Below the pieces are notes generated by a model. It had not been told where the DNA came from. It saw only the letters and a list, made by a program, of their open reading frames with translations, and searched no databases. Both the position numbers and the translations under genes were made by a program. DNA of 64,000 nucleotides, from NCBI GenBank assembly GCA_963978545.1, contig OZ021726.1, positions 30,228,459-30,292,458 on the forward strand. The letters are read 5' to 3'. The number at the start of each line of letters is the position of its first letter. The stretch's first letter is position 1. Source of the DNA: Linyphia triangularis. Taxonomy: Eukaryota > Arthropoda > Arachnida > Araneae > Linyphiidae. Positions 61,072 to 64,000 of the stretch are shown here, piece after piece.

Positions 61072-62764
61072 CTCTAAGTCAACTGTTAAAAAAATTGAAC
61101 CATCCAGTGATATAGTATTGATAGTGATAACTAGTGATAAGTGTATAAAGTGATATTGATATCACCTTTAGTTTTAGTTGAATATAATACTTTTGTTTGA
61201 CCGTGTTTGACTATCTCCATCGTTAATGTAAAACATATTTTTTACCTTCAATCAGCAATCTTATATAACGAAGCATAAATTAACTATGCAATTAATAACT
61301 ATTAACTAATAGTTTCCATACGTATAGATTTGAATTTATACAATACGAAGAAAATTAGGAGACATATTTTTTTATTAAAATATATTAAGAAAAAATTCCA
61401 AGTTTTGGTATAACGTTTTATAATAATGTGTTGTATAATGCGTCTTGTATGTTGAATAAGGATTCATAACAAAAATAGTTTCATTATTTTTGTTTAAGTT
61501 CTGAATATTTGAATTTATGATAGTTTGGATATGTATTTTTACTATTGTCTAATGCGAAATAATATCAATAATGACATTTAATTAAAAATATTTACCGTAT
61601 TAAATAAAGTAACTAAAATTAAAGCCGTGTATGAAATTAATTATCTGGAAAAAGTAAGCCTGCTTATCTTTGAAGAAAAATGTTAGTTTGTGATTAAGTT
61701 TAGTAATATAAGGTAATAAATGGTTAAGTTTAAAAGCATTTTTTACTTAATATAATAGACTTGGTAAATAAAAACCAAAATGTTGATTTTTTCTCTTGTA
61801 AATGTTTAACTGTAAATGAACTACTATTTTCAAATATTTAGAGAAAAACTTTTATCTTCATCCACTTCCTCCAAGTTACAGTAAAAAAATGGCAATATTC
61901 GATATATTTATAAACAAAAATATGCGCGAAAATATTAAATTGAAAAAAAAAAAAAAGAAAAAAAAAAGTATACCTACTCTGGCGAAAGATCCATACAAAT
62001 ATAGGATGGGAAAAGTTAACATGGAAAGAGAACCCTTAAGATATAAAAATATAGAGACATTTGGAAAGTATCTTAGATAGGACGTTGCAACACTGGAGCC
62101 CTTTTTCTAAGAAGGACGACTGAGCTCAAGATTCTAAGGAGAGGATGTAAGAAAGACGATGTGTAGGCACTGAATATAGAGAAAATGTAGTGACAAACTG
62201 AATATCTATATTTGCATCAAAAAGGTACCGGTCAGGGTGTTATAATGTATTTTATAGATGTTTTATGGAAAGATGTATAGAAATAAACTGGTTGTACAGG
62301 ATTTCTCAAAAAGGCTGTAATGGGGTTTATTTCTTTTTCTTTTAGAGATTGGGTATCAGTGTAAGTTGCATAAATGCTCAAGATGGTTCTCGTTTGTTAT
62401 GTAATTTAAAAGTTGAAGAATTTTAATTCTTATATAAACCGTCTTGTGAAAAATTCTCAAATACAAATTTGTTGCTAATAGTGGGTCGTATCTTTAATTA
62501 TATAAGTAAATTCAAATGATTAATGTCTTAAAATCTGTTTTGATATAACACGTTTTGAACACTTAATTAAAACTATCTGAGAAATAAGAAACTCAACTTT
62601 CTTACAGGCTTTCATAGATGCAAATAACTCATAATTTGTATAATTTGTTTGTTGTGGAAATCAAAATAACTAATTTATCATAAACGTAATATTTCAATCA
62701 TAAATATCTTCTAAAATATTTTATGTCTTGTTATTAAAGAATTTCATTTCCGCAAACTATAATT

Positions 62765-62811
<47 letters not shown>

Positions 62812-64000
62812 GTATTAAAGTGATATAACTTCAGATATACTTTTATAATGACATTTTTTTGCTACGTCTTCTATATAAAAATTAAAATTTCATTACTTTT
62901 TAAATAAATTACCCATGCAAACCATTCTATGTTTTGTGTTTTATATAACAAGTTATTTTAAACATTTTTGCAGTGTAAGCTGATCCCCTATCTAATAGTT
63001 CAAGAAATAAATCCCACAACAACCTAAGAAGATCATCTTACATAATATATAAAAGAAAATACCCACTGTTAATGCAATAAGTAATTCTAAATTTTTGGCA
63101 ATACACATCCTAGTAGAGAAGAAATAGTCGTCGAAAAAGAGCCCCACCCATAATTAATTAAGAAAAGCTTAGTTCCTTGGTAGAGCTTGAATAGGTCATA
63201 GAATAAGTTTTAAAGATAGCAAAAAATCAATCGGGTAAGAGGTCCCCTTTTGTAAATAAATAATCCTTAATCCTAGATTTGTTATAAACGAATATCAGTG
63301 TAATTACTTACATTACTATAATAGCAGTAATTACTATTTAGTTTAATTTTTCCTTCTGTAACTTGTAAAATTAAAGCTAGAAAAAAAAAGGGAAATATAT
63401 TACTGTTAGGTAGTAAAATACTAAGAAGGAAATAAAAATATTAGTTTATAACAAGACTATTAACAAGAGACCATTTAAACAATTTTTTTCATGTGTACTT
63501 TATACACCTAATTAAAATTACGAATTGATTTATTTTACATATTCATTAAAAAATTTCTTTTAATTGTGAATTCACTAATAATCATACAACTGGGCGTGAT
63601 GGAACCGTCGAACAGTGGGGTTAAAGAAGGAGAAATAACCGATTCAAAATAAAAAGTTCATTATACCATTTACGAATGATTTTTAGAAGTGGCATGTACT
63701 TACTTATAAAAAAAATTTTTTTGAATGAAATTACTCTTATTATCAAGGCAAAAATTTTGTAGATACAAAACAGATTTCAGAACTAAAATTTTTACTAAAT
63801 TTTAACTGGTTGAAATTAACAATTCTTTATAACATAATTAATAATTCTAATAAATAATTCTTTTTTAAAAGTTATTATATTGGTTATTATTCAAGTTTCT
63901 AATATGTCAAATGAAGACTTTCTCCTTAAAGCAATACTGAGCTTTATTGGTCGTATTAGGCATTCTCTTCGGCAATAGCTATACATACGAGGGTTAAGAA
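61072..64000. other. AT-rich stretch, no gene seen
   Basis: Contains a (TA)n tract at about 62768-62795 followed by a T-run, and an A-rich tract near 61943-61968. The frame at 61889-62080 is built around that A-rich tract. About 62080-62330 is slightly GC-richer, without splice-flanked frames. Confidence 0.5.

Overview
The window is strongly AT-rich, gene-poor animal DNA of arthropod type. The features suggest an arachnid or related arthropod, but I cannot name the species. The evidence is spliced exons separated by kilobases of AT-rich intron, tRNA-headed SINEs, hAT-type elements, foldback repeats, many minisatellites and one complete Ty3/gypsy retrotransposon. I see no bacterial-style operons, CRISPR arrays or functional tRNA/rRNA genes.

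Layout. 1-0.8 kb: a long inverted repeat interrupted by a tRNA-derived SINE. 4.16-7.51 kb: two phase-compatible minus-strand exons of a secreted-type, cysteine-rich protein. Their intron carries a 112-114 bp tandem repeat organised as three near-identical 451-bp four-unit higher-order blocks (about 4.36-6.06 kb). 11.9-12.7 and 26.6-27.3 kb: two diverged copies of one non-coding repeat. 17.2-18.7 kb: a non-autonomous hAT-like element with an 8-bp target duplication, a long (AT)n tract and a SINE with a 10-bp target duplication. 21-26 kb: MITE-like repeats and a 659-bp foldback. 29.6-30.0 kb: a GC/CpG-rich island. 33.0-33.2 kb: a second SINE with a perfect 14-bp target duplication. 37-50 kb: mostly unannotatable AT-rich DNA with several minisatellites of 22-29 bp period. 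51.5-52.8 kb: a phase-compatible pair of GC-richer candidate exons on the minus strand.

The right end is a transposon nested in a transposon. A roughly 1.35-kb hAT relic (ends at 52844 and 61063, flanked by the same 8-bp sequence, and still encoding a hAT C-terminal dimerisation segment) was split by a 6.86-kb minus-strand Ty3/gypsy element (53618-60479). That element looks young: the two 427-bp LTRs are identical by eye, a 5-bp target duplication is visible, and a single 1513-codon gag-pol frame is open throughout. Its domain order is Gag, zinc knuckle, protease, integrase, reverse transcriptase, RNase H. Integrase therefore precedes reverse transcriptase, the opposite of ordinary Ty3/gypsy elements and the hallmark of the Gmr1-like group. 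The capsid region resembles the SCAN fold that is thought to derive from that group. This is the most notable system in the window.

Two things could be host genes: the cysteine-rich secreted protein at the left and the possible two-exon gene at 51.5-52.8 kb. Everything else is repeats, relics or sequence in which I see nothing.
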